From Limisphaerales bacterium (lineage in GTDB: Bacteria; Verrucomicrobiota; Verrucomicrobiia; Limisphaerales; UBA11358): a stretch of DNA of 7,628 bases. The notes beneath the pieces were generated by a model. It saw only the letters and a program-made list of their open reading frames with translations. It made no database searches and was not told where the DNA came from. This document shows positions 5,794-7,628 of the stretch, one piece after another. The stretch lies in assembly GCA_027451565.1 (NCBI GenBank), contig DAIDJC010000162.1:1-7628 (forward strand), given 5' to 3'. Each line of letters starts with the position of its first letter. Position 1 is the first letter of the stretch. The position numbers and the translations under genes are program-made.

Positions 5794-5822
5794 TTGACAC
5801 TCATTCATTCAGAACGTAGGCT
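5794..5822 (+). promoter_or_regulatory. Candidate promoter for the lolC-lolD unit
   Basis: TTGACA at 5794-5799 is a perfect -35 consensus. The hexamer TAGGCT lies 17 nt further on, at 5817-5822, and matches the -10 consensus at only 3 of 6 positions. A start of transcription about 7 nt downstream would fall at or just before the ATG at 5831, giving an almost leaderless mRNA. The poor -10 keeps confidence low. Confidence 0.3.
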
Positions 5823-5830
5823 GACCACCC

Positions 5831-7120
5831 ATGTTGAACCTGCCTTTTGAACTGCTGCTGGCCTTTCGCTACCTGCGGCCCAGGCGCACGTTTGTCTCCA
5901 TTGTCACCCTGATTTCAGTGGTGGGGGTGTCATTGGGAGTGGCGGTATTGATTGTGGTAATCAGTGTCATGAGCGGTTTTGACCACGATCTGCGGGAGAA
6001 AATCTTGGGTTTCAGCCCGCACATCACCGTTGTGCAAGAAGATCCAACCACGCAAATGAGCACCACCATGGCCGATTACCCCTCAGTCATGCAAAAAGTT
6101 TCCCAGAATCCCAATGTGCTTTCCGCTTCGCCCTTCATTGCGGGACCGATTTTGCTGGAGACAGAGCCTGGCACAAACAACCCCGCCTTGCAGGATGCGC
6201 CCATGTTGCGTGGAATGGACCCGGAGGATGATGGGACGGTGAAAATGTTGAAGAATGGCTTGGAAGGAGATTTTGACCTGGGTGGACGAGGGATTCTCGT
6301 GGGGGTGGACTTCGCGGATCACATGAATTTAAAGGTGGGCGACCATGTCTCACTTTTTTCGGTGGTTGAAATCAAAAAAATCCAGGCTGCGCTCAAATCC
6401 AAATCCGATTACGCCGCATTGCCTGATGATTATGAAGTTCGAGGCATTTTCAACACGGGGTATTACGATTATGATTCACGCGTGGTGATCACATCCCTGG
6501 ACAATGCCCAGGACTTGTTTGATTTAAATGACGTGGTGCATGGTTTGTTTTTGACGCTGAGAGATCCTTACGCCGCATCCCTGGTTGCCGGGCAGTTGGA
6601 AAAGAAGCTGGGCGGCCTTTTTAATGTGAGCACATGGATGCAGGCAAACTCGTCCATGCTCACGGCGGTGGCGGTGGAAAAAAACGTGATGTTTTACCTG
6701 CTGTTTTTCATCGTGCTGGTGGCGGCGTTGTGCATATTAAGCGCGCAAATCACCTTTGTCATTCAAAAGACCCGCGAGATCGGGATGCTCAAGGCCCTGG
6801 GAGCGTCGTCATGGCAAATCTCGGGTATTTTTCTCGTTCAAAGCGCCTTGATAGGGGTCATTGGGGTGGCCTGTGGTTTGGGGTTGGGGTTGCTGGCGGT
6901 GACTTATCGGAATGGTTTCCTGCATTTTTTAAGGAGCGTGACCGGGCTGGAGATTTTTCCGGCCTCAGTTTATGGGTTCGGTGAATTGCCGGCCTTGGTG
7001 ACGCCCTGGGACGTGGCCTTCATCTGCCTGGCCTCATTTTTCATCTGTTTATTGGGCGGGGTTTTGCCAGCCTGGCGGGCTGGCCGGCTCAAACCCGTTC
7101 AAGCTTTGCGCTATGAGTGA
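5831..7120 (+). CDS. lolC: Lipoprotein-releasing ABC transporter permease, LolC/LolE family
   Basis: This inner-membrane permease works with the LolD ATPase to extract mature lipoproteins from the inner membrane for transfer to the outer membrane. The 429 residues show the family layout. An N-terminal amphipathic segment (FELLLAFRYLRPRR) leads into TM1 at about 22-47, ending VISVMSGF. A periplasmic MacB-like domain fills about 50-280, starting with REKILGFSPHITV. TM2 at about 286-309 is followed by the cytoplasmic coupling motif TREIGMLKALGAS (314-326); TM3 is at about 333-357 and TM4 at about 394-413, ending with PAWRAGRLKPVQALRYE. Length and motif order are normal. The start agrees with the family N-terminus although no good Shine-Dalgarno is present (AGG at 5818-5820 only). 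Only one permease is seen before lolD, so it may form a homodimer or act as a LolF-like single permease; whether it is nearer LolC or LolE cannot be decided. The gene overlaps lolD by 8 nt. Confidence 0.9.
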   Translation: MLNLPFELLLAFRYLRPRRTFVSIVTLISVVGVSLGVAVLIVVISVMSGFDHDLREKILGFSPHITVVQEDPTTQMSTTMADYPSVMQKVSQNPNVLSASPFIAGPILLETEPGTNNPALQDAPMLRGMDPEDDGTVKMLKNGLEGDFDLGGRGILVGVDFADHMNLKVGDHVSLFSVVEIKKIQAALKSKSDYAALPDDYEVRGIFNTGYYDYDSRVVITSLDNAQDLFDLNDVVHGLFLTLRDPYAASLVAGQLEKKLGGLFNVSTWMQANSSMLTAVAVEKNVMFYLLFFIVLVAALCILSAQITFVIQKTREIGMLKALGASSWQISGIFLVQSALIGVIGVACGLGLGLLAVTYRNGFLHFLRSVTGLEIFPASVYGFGELPALVTPWDVAFICLASFFICLLGGVLPAWRAGRLKPVQALRYE

Positions 7121-7628
7121 TGTCCCATTATTATCCGTAGTTGGGGTGAGGAAAGCCTATGTCATGGGCCCCCGTTTGCTGCAAGTGCTAAGCGATGTGA
7201 GCCTGGATATATTCCGTGGGGATTTTGTGGCGTTGCGGGGAGCTTCGGGGACTGGTAAAAGCACGCTGCTGCATCTTATGGGCGGGCTGGATACGCCCGA
7301 TGAAGGTGTTATCTGCCACAGGGGCAAGCCGTTGCACACCCACACGCCTGGCCAATTGGCCCGTTTCCGAAATCGTTGCATCGGTTTTGTCTTTCAGGCA
7401 TATCACCTGCTGCCGGAGTTGACGGCTCTGGAAAATGTGTGTTTGCCGGCGCGGGTGGCCCGGATTGCCCACTCGGGAACCCTTCAGCGGGCACGCGAAC
7501 TGCTTGACAGAGTGGGGCTTGGGAAGCGTGGAGACCATCGTCCCGCCGAATTATCGGGTGGGGAACAGCAGCGGGTGGCCATTGCCCGGGCTTTGGTGAA
7601 CGACCCTGAGTTGGTTTTGGCTGATGAA
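7113..7628 (+). CDS. lolD: Lipoprotein-releasing ABC transporter ATPase, N-terminal part (3' end outside window)
   Basis: LolD hydrolyses ATP on the cytoplasmic face to drive lipoprotein release by the LolC/E permease. In the 172 residues present, the Walker A motif is GASGTGKST (43-51), the Q-loop is at FVFQAYHLLPELTALENV (Gln95), the ABC signature is LSGGEQQRVAIARAL (147-161), and the Walker B ends PELVLADE (165-172). The window stops exactly after the Walker B Asp171 and catalytic Glu172, so the D- and H-loops are not seen. The LLPELTALENV segment is characteristic of LolD rather than of other MacB-type ATPases. The ATG at 7113 lies inside the end of lolC (shared ATGAGTGA, 7113-7120), which fits translational coupling; no Shine-Dalgarno is visible. 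A MacB-type ATPase is the alternative, but the adjacent LolC-type permease argues for LolD. Confidence 0.92.
   Translation, partial: MSDVPLLSVVGVRKAYVMGPRLLQVLSDVSLDIFRGDFVALRGASGTGKSTLLHLMGGLDTPDEGVICHRGKPLHTHTPGQLARFRNRCIGFVFQAYHLLPELTALENVCLPARVARIAHSGTLQRARELLDRVGLGKRGDHRPAELSGGEQQRVAIARALVNDPELVLADE

Overview
The window reads as an ordinary chromosomal, non-mobile stretch of a PVC-superphylum bacterium, most likely a member of Verrucomicrobiota. The strongest marker is a 51-residue basic protein at 1198-1353, too short for many gene callers, which matches my recollection of the PVC signature small basic protein. An outer-membrane beta-barrel protein and a Lol lipoprotein-sorting locus show a double-membraned (Gram-negative type) envelope. 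The phylum call rests on recognised protein sequence, not on a database search.

Layout, all genes on the + strand: (1) 1-903, the C-terminal 300 residues of an outer-membrane beta-barrel protein running off the left edge; (2) 904-1197, a noncoding gap with a promoter-like site near its right end; (3) 1198-1353, the PVC small basic protein; (4) 1429-2160, an RsuA/RluB-type pseudouridine synthase; (5) 2157-3422, an exported, proline-rich double-SH3b protein, overlapping the previous gene by ATGA; (6) 3403-4323, folD, starting with GTG inside the end of the SH3b gene; (7) 4398-4817, a small conserved cytosolic protein of unknown function; (8) 4942-5757, a multi-pass membrane protein of unknown function; (9) 5831-7120, a LolC/LolE-type permease; (10) 7113-7628, the partner LolD ATPase, overlapping by 8 nt and cut by the right edge exactly at its Walker B motif.

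Two tightly packed units stand out. One is rluB - SH3b - folD, probably led by the small basic protein; it mixes ribosome maturation, envelope and one-carbon functions and looks like a compact housekeeping operon rather than a pathway. The other is lolC-lolD, which moves lipoproteins from the inner membrane toward the outer membrane. Starts generally lack strong Shine-Dalgarno sequences. Two unrelated genes (1198 and 4398) instead share an A-rich leader, TAGAAACAAC followed closely by ATTTATG. Several gene ends carry GC-rich stem-loops without a U-tract.

I found no CRISPR array, rRNA or tRNA gene, insertion sequence, integrase, toxin or defence gene. I see no convincing new multi-gene system; the items most worth a second look are the small basic protein, the shared leader element, the SH3b protein and the two genes of unknown function.
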